DNA of 10,407 bases from Acidimicrobiia bacterium. Its GTDB lineage: Bacteria > Actinomycetota > Acidimicrobiia > Acidimicrobiales > AC-14. Below, piece after piece: positions 1 to 5,896 of the stretch. The DNA lies in assembly GCA_019243595.1 (NCBI GenBank), contig JAFAUA010000092.1, positions 1 through 10,407 on the forward strand, written 5' to 3'. The notes beneath the pieces are model-generated. The model saw only the letters and a program-made list of their open reading frames with translations. It did not search any database and was not told the origin of the DNA. How positions within the stretch are numbered: the stretch's first letter is position 1; each line of letters begins with the position of its first letter. Both the position numbers and the translations under genes were made by a program.

Positions 1-1
1 G

Positions 2-367
2 TCCGTGGACCCCGACGTGGCCGCGGCGCGAGGCGTCCGCGTCCGCCGTCTGTCGGTGCTGTTCCTGGTGCTGCTCGGTCTCACCGTGGCCGAGGTCAGC
101 CAGATCACTGGCACGCTCCTCGTGTTCGCCCTGCTGGTGATGCCGGCGGCCACCGCCCAGCTGCTCACCGCCCGCCCGGCGCTGAGCATGACGATCACGA
201 TCGCTTTCGGCGTGGTCGTCACCTGGCTGGCCCTCGCGGTGGCCTACTTCACGCCGTACCCGATCGGCTTCTTCGTCACCACGTTCGCCTTCGCCGGCTA
301 TGTCGCCGCCGCGGCTGTGCGCCACAGCCCCTGGCGGCGCTCCCGACGCCCCGCGTTCGCCGGATGA
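2..367 (+). CDS. ABC-3 family metal-ion ABC transporter permease, C-terminal part (5' end outside window)
   Basis: This is the last ~120 residues of an inner-membrane permease of the ABC-3 (ZnuB/MntB/SitC-like) family, which moves Zn2+, Mn2+ or Fe2+ together with an ATPase and a substrate-binding lipoprotein. The frame is open from the window edge, so the GTG at position 5 is an internal Val and the true start lies upstream. At least four hydrophobic segments are visible, one beginning LSVLFLVLLGLTVAEV and one beginning TGTLLVFALLVMPAA. The stretch VAAARGVRV followed by a hydrophobic run is nearly repeated in the next gene (VAAARGVRVGALGVAFLVL), which shows that the two are paralogous permeases. 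The stop codon overlaps the next start as ATGA, so translation is probably coupled. The metal cannot be assigned from the permease alone. The ATPase and binding-protein genes would be expected upstream, outside the window. Confidence 0.86.
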   Translation, partial: SVDPDVAAARGVRVRRLSVLFLVLLGLTVAEVSQITGTLLVFALLVMPAATAQLLTARPALSMTITIAFGVVVTWLALAVAYFTPYPIGFFVTTFAFAGYVAAAAVRHSPWRRSRRPAFAG

Positions 368-1173
368 CGAACGCCGTTCTCGCCGGGACCGCGATCGCCG
401 TCGCCGCCGGCCTCGTCGGCTACTTCATGGTGCTGCGCAGCCAGGTGTTCACCGGCGACGCCCTGAGCCACGTCTCGGTCACAGGTGCTCTCGCCGCGTT
501 GGCCTTCGGCGTCGACGCCCGCCTGGGCCTGTTCGCGGCAACCATCGCCGTCGGAATCGGCATCGCCCTGTTGGGCTTACGGGGACGGGCGGACGACATC
601 GTGATTGGCAGCGTCTTCGCGTGGATGCTCGGCCTCGGCGTACTCTTCCTCAGCCTGTACACGACCTCGCGCAGCACGTCGAACGGCGCCGCCGGCGTAT
701 CGGTGCTGTTCGGGTCGATCCTCAGCATCAGCTCGCCGCGCGCCTACGTCGCCGTCGCTGTTGCCTTGGCGGTCGTCCTCGGCATCGTGGTGATGGCCCG
801 CCCCCTTCTGTTCGCCAGCGTCGACGAGGCGGTCGCCGCGGCCCGCGGCGTGCGGGTGGGCGCCCTCGGCGTCGCCTTCCTCGTTCTGGTCGGCGCCGTC
901 GCCGCCGAGGCAACCCAGGCCGTGGGGGCCCTGCTGCTGCTGGGACTCCTGGCTGCGCCCGCGGGCGCAGCCATCCGTCTCTCGGCTCGTCCCTACCGTG
1001 CGTTGTGGCTCTCGGCGGCCCTGGCCGTGGTCGCCACGTGGATCGGTCTGGCCGTCAGCCACGCCGCCCCTCGCGTGCCACCGAGCTTCGCCATCGTCGC
1101 CGCCGCCAGCGCGTTCTACGCCCTGAGCTTCTTGGCGGTGCCGCGCCGGAGAGGCTCGAGCGCCTCGATGTAG
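364..1173 (+). CDS. ABC-3 family metal-ion ABC transporter permease (second permease of the pair)
   Basis: A complete 269-residue polytopic membrane protein, a usual length for ABC-3 permeases. It probably pairs with the upstream permease as a heterodimeric channel for a divalent transition metal. Hydrophobic segments cover nearly all of the protein, starting around residues 4-22. The family-typical motif GDALSHVSVTG lies at residues 31-41, and VDEAVAAARGVRV at 153-165 resembles the equivalent place in the upstream paralogue. The ATG sits inside the previous stop (ATGA) and lacks a clear Shine-Dalgarno sequence, so translational coupling is likely. The C-terminus is short and basic (RRRGSSASM). 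The last 58 bases overlap the 3' end of a convergent minus-strand gene. The family call is firm. The choice of Zn, Mn or Fe is open. Confidence 0.9.
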   Translation: MTNAVLAGTAIAVAAGLVGYFMVLRSQVFTGDALSHVSVTGALAALAFGVDARLGLFAATIAVGIGIALLGLRGRADDIVIGSVFAWMLGLGVLFLSLYTTSRSTSNGAAGVSVLFGSILSISSPRAYVAVAVALAVVLGIVVMARPLLFASVDEAVAAARGVRVGALGVAFLVLVGAVAAEATQAVGALLLLGLLAAPAGAAIRLSARPYRALWLSAALAVVATWIGLAVSHAAPRVPPSFAIVAAASAFYALSFLAVPRRRGSSASM

Positions 1174-1556
1174 GCGCCGAGGCGCTCGGCGGCCTCGACG
1201 GCGGCGTCGTCAGTGAGGCCCTCGCCGTCCCACACCTCCGACACCCGCCGCCAGCTCTTCTGCCGGCCGAGAAAGGGCCCGGTCTTGGGCGCCCGGCCCA
1301 GCACCTTGCGCCACCCCTTCTCGCCGTCGACCAGCCGGGTCAGCACATCGTCGTTGCGGCCTGCGTCCTTGTGCTCGGCGTGGAAGCCGACCTCGAGCGC
1401 CGGCCCCGACACCAGCTGCACCTCGTAGTGCTCGCGGCCTTCCTCGTACCAGACCTTGAGGTTCATGCTCGTGCGGTGCGAGTCGAAGTCGCGCAGGGCC
1501 GGAGGCAGGAACCCGTGGAGCGCGTCGTCGACGGTCTCGAAGAATTCGCGACTCAC
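1116..1556 (-). CDS. hypothetical protein, 146 residues, unrecognised family
   Basis: I do not recognise this protein. It is 146 residues, soluble, charged, and has no signal peptide or membrane segment. It starts at GTG (MSREFFETVDDALHGFLP), with an in-frame TAG four codons upstream. The only later start candidate close by is the Met at residue 31, so the GTG is the likelier start although no Shine-Dalgarno sequence is evident. The middle alternates strand-like segments (VWYEEGREHYEVQLV, then LEVGFHAEH), and the second half is helical with conserved-looking Trp/Lys/Arg residues (GWRKVLGR, SWRRVSEVW). It reads as a small alpha/beta cytoplasmic protein. Codon use is typical of the window, and the antisense frames are poorer, so I take it as a real gene. 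Its 3' end overlaps the convergent permease by 58 bases. It lies 108 bases downstream of the sigma-factor stop on the same strand and could be co-transcribed with it. Confidence 0.7.
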   Translation of the reverse strand: MSREFFETVDDALHGFLPPALRDFDSHRTSMNLKVWYEEGREHYEVQLVSGPALEVGFHAEHKDAGRNDDVLTRLVDGEKGWRKVLGRAPKTGPFLGRQKSWRRVSEVWDGEGLTDDAAVEAAERLGAYIEALEPLRRGTAKKLRA

Positions 1557-1606
1557 GGCCGCAAGCTATTCGGCGCTCAACACGGCCGCTATTGCTGACT
1601 TTTTCC

Positions 1607-1633
1607 CGACCGCCGGGATCGCGACCGCCGGGA
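1607..1633. repeat. short tandem direct repeat in the gap between the sigma-factor stop and the downstream gene
   Basis: The 12-mer cgaccgccggga occurs twice, at 1607-1618 and 1622-1633, with a 15-base period. The unit is partly self-complementary (cccg/cggg), and the pair is bounded by ttcccg (1603-1608) and cgggaa (1629-1634), so a small hairpin is possible. No U-run follows it in the direction of the minus-strand genes, so I do not call it an intrinsic terminator. It may be a protein-binding site or chance. Confidence 0.3.
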
Positions 1634-1664
1634 AGAACTCAGCAAATGCCGGGGGTACGAGCAG

Positions 1665-3635
1665 TTACGGCGTCGGGCAGCGCGTGGCCCAGGTCTTGCC
1701 GGCGTCGGCCGAGCACAGGAGGCCGCCGCTCGCCGGCGAGGCCAGGAGCCGGTCGTGACCGAGCGCGGACACCGACGTGGCGCCCTTGCCGAGCGGCGTG
1801 TCCTTGCCCAGCTGGGTCCAGGTCTTGCCGCCGTCGCGGGTGACGTACAGGCCGCCGGTCGTCGCGCCGCCCTTGGGATCGGTGCCGAGGAGTGAGACAT
1901 AGAGGGCGCCGTCGGCGTCCTCGGCGATCCCCTCGATGCCGAGGTTGGCGGGGAGGGTCACGGGCTCGAACGAGTCGCCGCCGTCAACCGACCGGTAGAA
2001 GAGATTGCCGGCCAACGCGAACACCACACCGTTGGTGGCGAAGTTTCGTGACGCCACCACCGTCGGCAGGACCTGGGCCCCCGGCAGGGCCACAGGACTG
2101 TTGCACTTTCCGGAGATGCACTCGGTCACGATCGCCGACCGCTGCGTGGGATCGGTGGAGGACGGGATCGACGAGCCGACGAACAGCTCGCCGTCGCGGG
2201 CATACGAAGATGAGAACCCGAACGAGAGCGTCTGTCCCGGCGGCCGGTTGACCAGGTGCAGCGGGGTCGTGCTGTTCAGGTCGTCGCGGTACTCCCAGCC
2301 GGGCACGGCGCCGATCAGGATCCGGTGGTCGAACGCGAAGGCGGGCGAGATGGCGGTGGGTCCGCTGAGGGGCACGGCCGTCGAGAACGTGGCGCCGTGG
2401 TCCTTGGACACCTGCAGACCGCTGGCGCCGGTGACGAAGATGCGGTCGTCGATCGGGAAGGTGGGCGCAAGCAGCACGGTGCCGCCCGAGAAGCCGGACG
2501 CCTTCAGACGGGACCACGTGGTCCCGCCATCGGAGCTGTGGAACAGCACCGCACACGGCGCCGGAGTGTGCGACGGACCCGACGGCGCGGGCGGGCAGCC
2601 GTCGGTGGACGTGCCGGTCGCGTAGACATCGCGGCTGTTGCTGGTCACGGGAGCGACCGTGAACTGGTTGACGATGATGTTGTCGGGCGTCCCCGGGACG
2701 ACCAGGCTGGCGACCGACGACGCCGCCGACGCGGCCGTGCCGGTCTCTGCCGCCGCCGCCGGAGTGGCGGCCGCAACGGATGAAGACTCGCCGTTGACGG
2801 CGTTGACGACACCGGTCGGCACCGTTTTGCTCTCCGCGGTGACGCCGGCCGGACGATCGGGAACGGACTGCTGCGGCAGAGGATTGACGATGCCCGCCCC
2901 ACTGACGACGGCGATCGCCACCACGGCAGCCACGGCGTCGCCCGCGTGGGAAACGAGACCGGGGCTCGACGCGGTGGCCTGACCGGTGAGGTGCGCCCAC
3001 AGGCCGAGGCGGCGGCGCATGCCGCGCATCGGGAACAACGCCAGGCCGGCCATGGCCCCGGCGGCGACGCGGTTGTAGGCGTCGCGCAAACGCTGGCGCG
3101 CGCGGTAGAGGGCGGCGGTTGCAGCTTCGGGCGATGTGCCGTCTGCGGCCGCCATCTCGTCGGCGGACCAGCCTTCGATCTCACGCAGGCCGATGATGCG
3201 CTGGTGGCTGGGGCACAGCTCGGCGAGCGCCTGGCGCGCCCACTCGTATTCCTCGTCCTGCTCCAGGCACTCCTCGGGCGTGATGCCCGGGGTCGACGTC
3301 AGCTCGCCGGCCCGCTGCTCGAGCACCGCGCTCACCACCCGCTCGTGGCGGTGGTGGTCCATGCAGAGGTTGCGGGCGATGGTGGCGACCAGAGCCCAGA
3401 AGGGTCGGTTGCTCGAGTACCGGTCCCAGGTCATCCACGCGCGCAGGAATGCTTCCTGGGCGACCTCTTCGGGATCGGCGCCGTTGCCGAGCAGGCCGCG
3501 GCAGTACTTGACCAGCGAGGGGTAGCTGCTCTCGTAGAGCTCAGCGAAGGCGTCGTCGCGCGACCGCTCCTCGGCGCCTTCCCAGCGATCGAGTTTTACG
3601 GCCACAGCGCCACTTCCCGACAGTCCTCCCGCCAC
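1665..3635 (-). CDS. ECF sigma factor fused to a transmembrane helix and an Asp-box beta-propeller domain
   Basis: A 656-residue fusion. Residues ~26-100 are sigma region 2 (FAELYESSYPSLVKYCRGLL, then DPEEVAQEAFLRAWMTW at 54-70). Residues ~130-190 are region 4, with a helix-turn-helix (CPSHQRIIGLREIEGWSADE, then AATAALYRARQRLR). A basic patch (MRGMRRRL, 203-210) precedes a hydrophobic stretch at ~233-250 (AVAAVVAIAVVSGAGIV). An Ala/Ser/Thr/Pro-rich linker runs to ~315. The rest carries five Asp boxes: SSDGGTTW 367-374, SKDHGATF 410-417, SVDGGDSF 549-556, TRDGGKTW 599-606 and SADAGKTW 642-649. These are typical of sialidase, sortilin and YCF48-like propellers. ECF factors are usually ~180-200 residues, so about 450 residues are extra. 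The inferred topology is sigma domains inside and propeller outside, with the positive-inside rule satisfied. No anti-sigma gene is adjacent, so the C-terminus may restrain the sigma part itself. The GTG at 3635 has AGGA six bases upstream. The GTG at 3605 is an alternative start. The sigma call is firm; the hydrophobic stretch is short and its membrane role is less certain. Confidence 0.9.
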   Translation of the reverse strand: MAGGLSGSGAVAVKLDRWEGAEERSRDDAFAELYESSYPSLVKYCRGLLGNGADPEEVAQEAFLRAWMTWDRYSSNRPFWALVATIARNLCMDHHRHERVVSAVLEQRAGELTSTPGITPEECLEQDEEYEWARQALAELCPSHQRIIGLREIEGWSADEMAAADGTSPEAATAALYRARQRLRDAYNRVAAGAMAGLALFPMRGMRRRLGLWAHLTGQATASSPGLVSHAGDAVAAVVAIAVVSGAGIVNPLPQQSVPDRPAGVTAESKTVPTGVVNAVNGESSSVAAATPAAAAETGTAASAASSVASLVVPGTPDNIIVNQFTVAPVTSNSRDVYATGTSTDGCPPAPSGPSHTPAPCAVLFHSSDGGTTWSRLKASGFSGGTVLLAPTFPIDDRIFVTGASGLQVSKDHGATFSTAVPLSGPTAISPAFAFDHRILIGAVPGWEYRDDLNSTTPLHLVNRPPGQTLSFGFSSSYARDGELFVGSSIPSSTDPTQRSAIVTECISGKCNSPVALPGAQVLPTVVASRNFATNGVVFALAGNLFYRSVDGGDSFEPVTLPANLGIEGIAEDADGALYVSLLGTDPKGGATTGGLYVTRDGGKTWTQLGKDTPLGKGATSVSALGHDRLLASPASGGLLCSADAGKTWATRCPTP

Positions 3636-3653
3636 GCAGGGTCCTGAGAGGAT

Positions 3654-3679
3654 GATACGACCACGTTGCGTGAGTTTCC
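3654..3679 (-). promoter_or_regulatory. candidate ECF-type promoter of the sigma-factor gene
   Basis: Read on the minus strand, GGAAA (3675-3679) is followed 15 bases later by CGTATC (3654-3659). This resembles the GGAAC / CGT-type -35 and -10 elements used by many ECF sigma factors. It lies 18 bases upstream of the GTG at 3635, which would leave a short leader with the AGGA ribosome-binding site. If real, it suggests autoregulation. The match is by eye and imperfect (GGAAA instead of GGAAC). Confidence 0.3.
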
Positions 3680-3806
3680 TGCCAGGAGGCCCGGTCTACC
3701 CCGATTTCGCCGACCCGTATGCGCCCGAACTCCCCGCATCGGTCAGGCCATTGCCGGAAAGCCCCCGCCCGTGACGGTCAGTGACTGGAATCGGGACCTT
3801 TGGCAG

Positions 3807-3879
3807 CGCCCCCGGCAGGATTCGAACCTGCGACGCACGGTTTAGGAAACCGACGCTCTATCCCCTGAGCTACGGGGGC
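3807..3879 (-). tRNA. tRNA-Arg, anticodon CCT
   Basis: A 73-base cloverleaf reads on the minus strand. The acceptor stem is GCCCCCG with CGGGGGC, and the D arm is GCTC-AGGGGATA-GAGC. The anticodon stem TCGGT/ACCGT encloses the loop TTCCTAA, so the anticodon is CCT (Arg, codon AGG). The T arm is GCAGG-TTCGAAT-CCTGC. The outermost anticodon-stem pair (27-43) is a T-T mismatch; the other stems pair perfectly. The discriminator base is G. CCA is not encoded directly after it (the genome reads CTGCCA), as in many actinobacterial tRNAs. It lies 14 bases downstream of the universal stress protein stop on the same strand. Confidence 0.96.
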
Positions 3880-3893
3880 GGAAGCGACTGACG

Positions 3894-4339
3894 CTACGAC
3901 GTGTAGACGATCAGGACGTTGCAGCAGGCGTGGTGGGCGACCTTGAGACGGACGCTGCCGAGGACGAAGCGCTTGGCGCCGGTCATGGCCTTGCTGCCGA
4001 CGACGATCATGTCGGCGTCGAGATTCTCGGCCGCGCCGAGGATCGCTTCGGCCGGATCTCCGGCGGCACCGTGGGACTCGACCTTCACCCCGTGCGACGC
4101 GACGAGCTCGGCGGCGAGCATCTTCTCGGCGTCCTTGGGGAGCGAGTCGCTCAGCCCGTACGAGTCGACGGCTATGCCCGCAGCCGCGGCGCTGCCGGCC
4201 AGAGACTCACCGATGCCGGCGACCGGTAGGCGGTGACTAGGTGCACCTCGGCACCGGTCGCCGCTGCCAGCTCTGCCGCCTGCTCGACGGCCTTCTGCGC
4301 GGTCTGTGATCCGTCGGTGCCGACGACGATTCTCTTCAC
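3894..4339 (-). pseudogene. universal stress protein (UspA family), broken by a single-base frameshift
   Basis: UspA-family proteins are small cytoplasmic nucleotide-binding proteins linked to stress and dormancy. The N-terminal half starts at GTG 4339 (VKRIVVGTDGSQTAQKAVEQ, through AEVHLVTAYR). It has the usual first strand and the Asp of TDGS, but that frame stops at 4172-4174. The C-terminal half continues in another frame from about 4230 (VAGIGESLAGSAAAAGI onward). It ends with the family ATP-loop pattern VGSKAMTGAKRFVLGS and VLIVYTS at 3896. The two halves join if one base is added within ~4218-4232, giving ~148 residues, the normal family length. The start is fixed by GGAGG five bases upstream. 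Either the gene is a recent pseudogene or the read has a one-base error in a C/G-rich run. Both halves are well conserved, so the damage is recent or artefactual. A longer open frame from ATG 4436 uses the wrong frame for the N-terminus. Confidence 0.85.
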
Positions 4340-4344
4340 GCCAA

Positions 4345-4349
4345 CCTCC
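4345..4349 (-). promoter_or_regulatory. Shine-Dalgarno site of the universal stress protein gene
   Basis: GGAGG on the minus strand, five bases before the GTG at 4339. It decides the start at VKRIVVGTDGS over the upstream ATG at 4436, which lies in a different frame. Confidence 0.75.
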
Positions 4350-4415
4350 GCAGTTCTCGATCCCGGCCAGCCCGTCGCACCGGCTGCTTCGTGCAACGGT
4401 CCCGGCATCGGCGGT

Positions 4416-4441
4416 GCGGGATGAGCCGCGGCTCATCCCGC
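4416..4441. repeat. 26-bp perfect palindrome upstream of the universal stress protein gene
   Basis: The left arm gcgggatgagccg (4416-4428) is followed directly by its exact reverse complement cggctcatcccgc (4429-4441), with no spacer. It lies ~77 bases upstream of the stress protein start. With no loop and no T-run it does not look like an intrinsic terminator. A dimeric regulator's operator is the simplest reading. Confidence 0.7.
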
Positions 4442-4671
4442 CCGCCGGCTCTCAGGCAGCGGCCGACGATGCCGCGGGGGGCGCAGCGAACGCCAGAGGC
4501 CACCGGATGAGACGCGTGCGTCTGCGTTCAGGCGCGGACGCTCGGGCCGACGGGCGCGGCCGCGCCGCCGTCAGCAGTACAACAGTCTTCGACACGGCCA
4601 ACCACCCCCAGCTCCCCAGCGGCGCGTGATCTAGCCAGTGACCCTACCCCGGCTGGCGCGGTGCGCGTGGG

Positions 4672-5100
4672 TCAGGCGGAGAAGACCTTTGAGTCGGCCT
4701 CCTGGAGCCGGAGCGCCATGCCGGCCAGCAGCTTGCGAGCGACGATCGGGACGTCAGCCAGCAGGACGCCGAGCTCCCGGCCGCGCACGATCAGCACCTC
4801 CATCGGCGTGGTCGCCTTCACCGTGGCCGTGCGGGGCGCGGGGTTCAGGACCGCCAGCTCGCCGAAGTAATCGCCGGGGCCGAGCGTCGCCACCTTGCGG
4901 CCCTTGCGAATGACGGTGGCGTTGCCGCTGATGATCACGAACAGCTCCTTGCCCTGCTGACCCTCGGACACGAGGGTCTCGCCCTCCTTGACGTCGTCGG
5001 GGTCGGCAAGGCGGGCGATCCGCCGCAGATCCTGCTTCGAGCACGCCCTGAAGAGCGTGACCTTGCCGAGCCGCTCCTCGAAGTGGTCCAGCCGTTTCAT
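4672..5100 (-). CDS. stand-alone cyclic-nucleotide-binding domain protein (Crp-like cNMP domain, no DNA-binding domain)
   Basis: A 142-residue protein that is almost entirely one cyclic-nucleotide-binding domain, the fold of Crp and of the PKA regulatory subunit. The phosphate-binding cassette is at residues 79-94 (FGELAVLNPAPRTATV), with the ribose-contacting Glu81 and phosphate-contacting Arg90 both present. GKELFVIISGNATVIRKG (50-67) and the GPGDYFGEL turn fit the beta-roll. LEADSKVFSA-like C-terminal helix sequence ends the protein, and no helix-turn-helix follows, so it is not a Crp-type regulator by itself. It may bind cAMP or cGMP and act through a partner protein. The start is placed at ATG 5100, with GGGGG eight bases upstream. 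An ATG at 5172 would add 24 residues that lack domain character. It is divergent from the response regulator. A cyclase-like gene begins ~5 kb away at 10247. Confidence 0.87.
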   Translation of the reverse strand: MKRLDHFEERLGKVTLFRACSKQDLRRIARLADPDDVKEGETLVSEGQQGKELFVIISGNATVIRKGRKVATLGPGDYFGELAVLNPAPRTATVKATTPMEVLIVRGRELGVLLADVPIVARKLLAGMALRLQEADSKVFSA

Positions 5101-5218
5101 TCGATTTTCCCCCTGCAGTCCCAAGCCGCGGACAAACCGTCCGATCGCGCCCCGCAGTGTGCTGTCCGGCACCGCCCGTCGTCAATGCCACTTGCCCGCG
5201 GTGCTCGGAGAGCGCTCG

Positions 5219-5896
5219 ATGCGCCATGCTGGCGTCGTGCAACGCGTACTTGTGGTCGAAGACGACGACGCCATCGCCGAGCCGCTGGCCCAGGGTCTCG
5301 AGCGCGAGGGCTACGCCGTGACCCGCGTCGCGACCGGCAAGGACGCTCTCGAGCAGAACGACGTCGACGTCGTCCTACTGGATCTCGGGCTGCCGGATCT
5401 AGACGGCTACGAGGTGTGCCGCCGCATCCGGGCTCGGGCGTCGACGCCGATCATCGTGATCACCGCGCGCGGCGACGAGGTCGACCGCGTCGTCGGTCTC
5501 GAGCTCGGCGCCGATGACTACGTCGTCAAGCCCTTCGGCTACCGCGAGCTCGTTGCGCGCATGCGCGCTATCGCTCGGCGGGCGGCGCCGGTCGAACCGC
5601 TCGCTACGCAGCACATTGGGACGATCTCCATCGACCGCCGGACGCGCAAGGTCTGGAGCGGCGACGTCGAGGTGGCGCTCGCGCCGAAGGAGTTCGACCT
5701 GCTGGCCCTGCTAGCTGAGGACGCGGGCGCCGTCGTCAGCCGCCAGCAGATCTTGGAGCAGGTCTGGGACCCGCACTGGTACGGGCCGACCAAGACGCTC
5801 GACGTGCACGTGGCCGCCCTGCGCAAGAAGCTCGGACAGCCGCAGTTGATCGAGACCGTGCGCGGGGTTGGATTCCGTCTCGCGGCCGAGTCGTGA
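5219..5896 (+). CDS. OmpR/PhoB-family two-component response regulator
   Basis: A 225-residue cytoplasmic transcription regulator. The receiver domain (residues ~9-122) has the acidic pair Glu14/Asp15 (VLVVEDD), phospho-acceptor Asp55 (VVLLDLGLPDLDG), Thr82 (VITARGDE) and Lys104 (DDYVVKPFGY). This is the full active-site set. The C-terminal winged helix (~133-223) shows LAPKEFDLLALLAEDAGAVV, then TLDVHVAALRKKLG and TVRGVGFRL, typical of OmpR-like DNA-binding domains. ATG 5219 is chosen because GGAG lies eight bases upstream; GTG 5237 is a weaker alternative. The stop overlaps the kinase start (GTGA), so the two form one operon and almost certainly a cognate pair. The 118-base divergent gap before it contains an inverted repeat (cggac at 5129-5133, gtccg at 5139-5143) of unknown meaning. 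The target genes and stimulus are not visible. Confidence 0.95.
   Translation: MRHAGVVQRVLVVEDDDAIAEPLAQGLEREGYAVTRVATGKDALEQNDVDVVLLDLGLPDLDGYEVCRRIRARASTPIIVITARGDEVDRVVGLELGADDYVVKPFGYRELVARMRAIARRAAPVEPLATQHIGTISIDRRTRKVWSGDVEVALAPKEFDLLALLAEDAGAVVSRQQILEQVWDPHWYGPTKTLDVHVAALRKKLGQPQLIETVRGVGFRLAAES

Larger units (their letters stand above)
4340..4671. other. 332-base gap between the universal stress protein gene and the cyclic-nucleotide-binding protein gene
   Basis: I see no convincing gene here. Open frames are short, Arg/Ala-rich and unlike known proteins. The gap holds the ribosome-binding site of the stress protein gene, the 26-bp palindrome at 4416-4441, a small inverted repeat (agacgc at 4510-4515, gcgtct at 4518-4523) and a GC-only palindrome at 4553-4566 (ggcgcggccgcgcc). 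It should also contain the promoter of the minus-strand stress protein gene and the terminator of the gene to its right. I can identify neither with confidence. Confidence 0.5.

Noticed and set aside
300..1598. 432-residue plus-strand open frame across the permease and the small minus-strand gene
   Set aside because: Arg-rich, low-complexity translation that overlaps two better-supported genes on different strands.
1601..1634. Intrinsic terminator for the sigma-factor gene
   Set aside because: A hairpin is possible, but on the minus strand it is followed by an A-run, not a U-run.
3894..4436. 180-residue continuous reading of the stress protein region starting at ATG 4436
   Set aside because: Its first ~60 residues have no family resemblance. 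The true N-terminus (VKRIVVGTDGS) is in another frame with a strong ribosome-binding site at 4345-4349.
4306..4629. 107-residue plus-strand open frame in the gap after the stress protein gene
   Set aside because: Arg/Ala-rich with no domain pattern, and partly antisense to the stress protein N-terminus.
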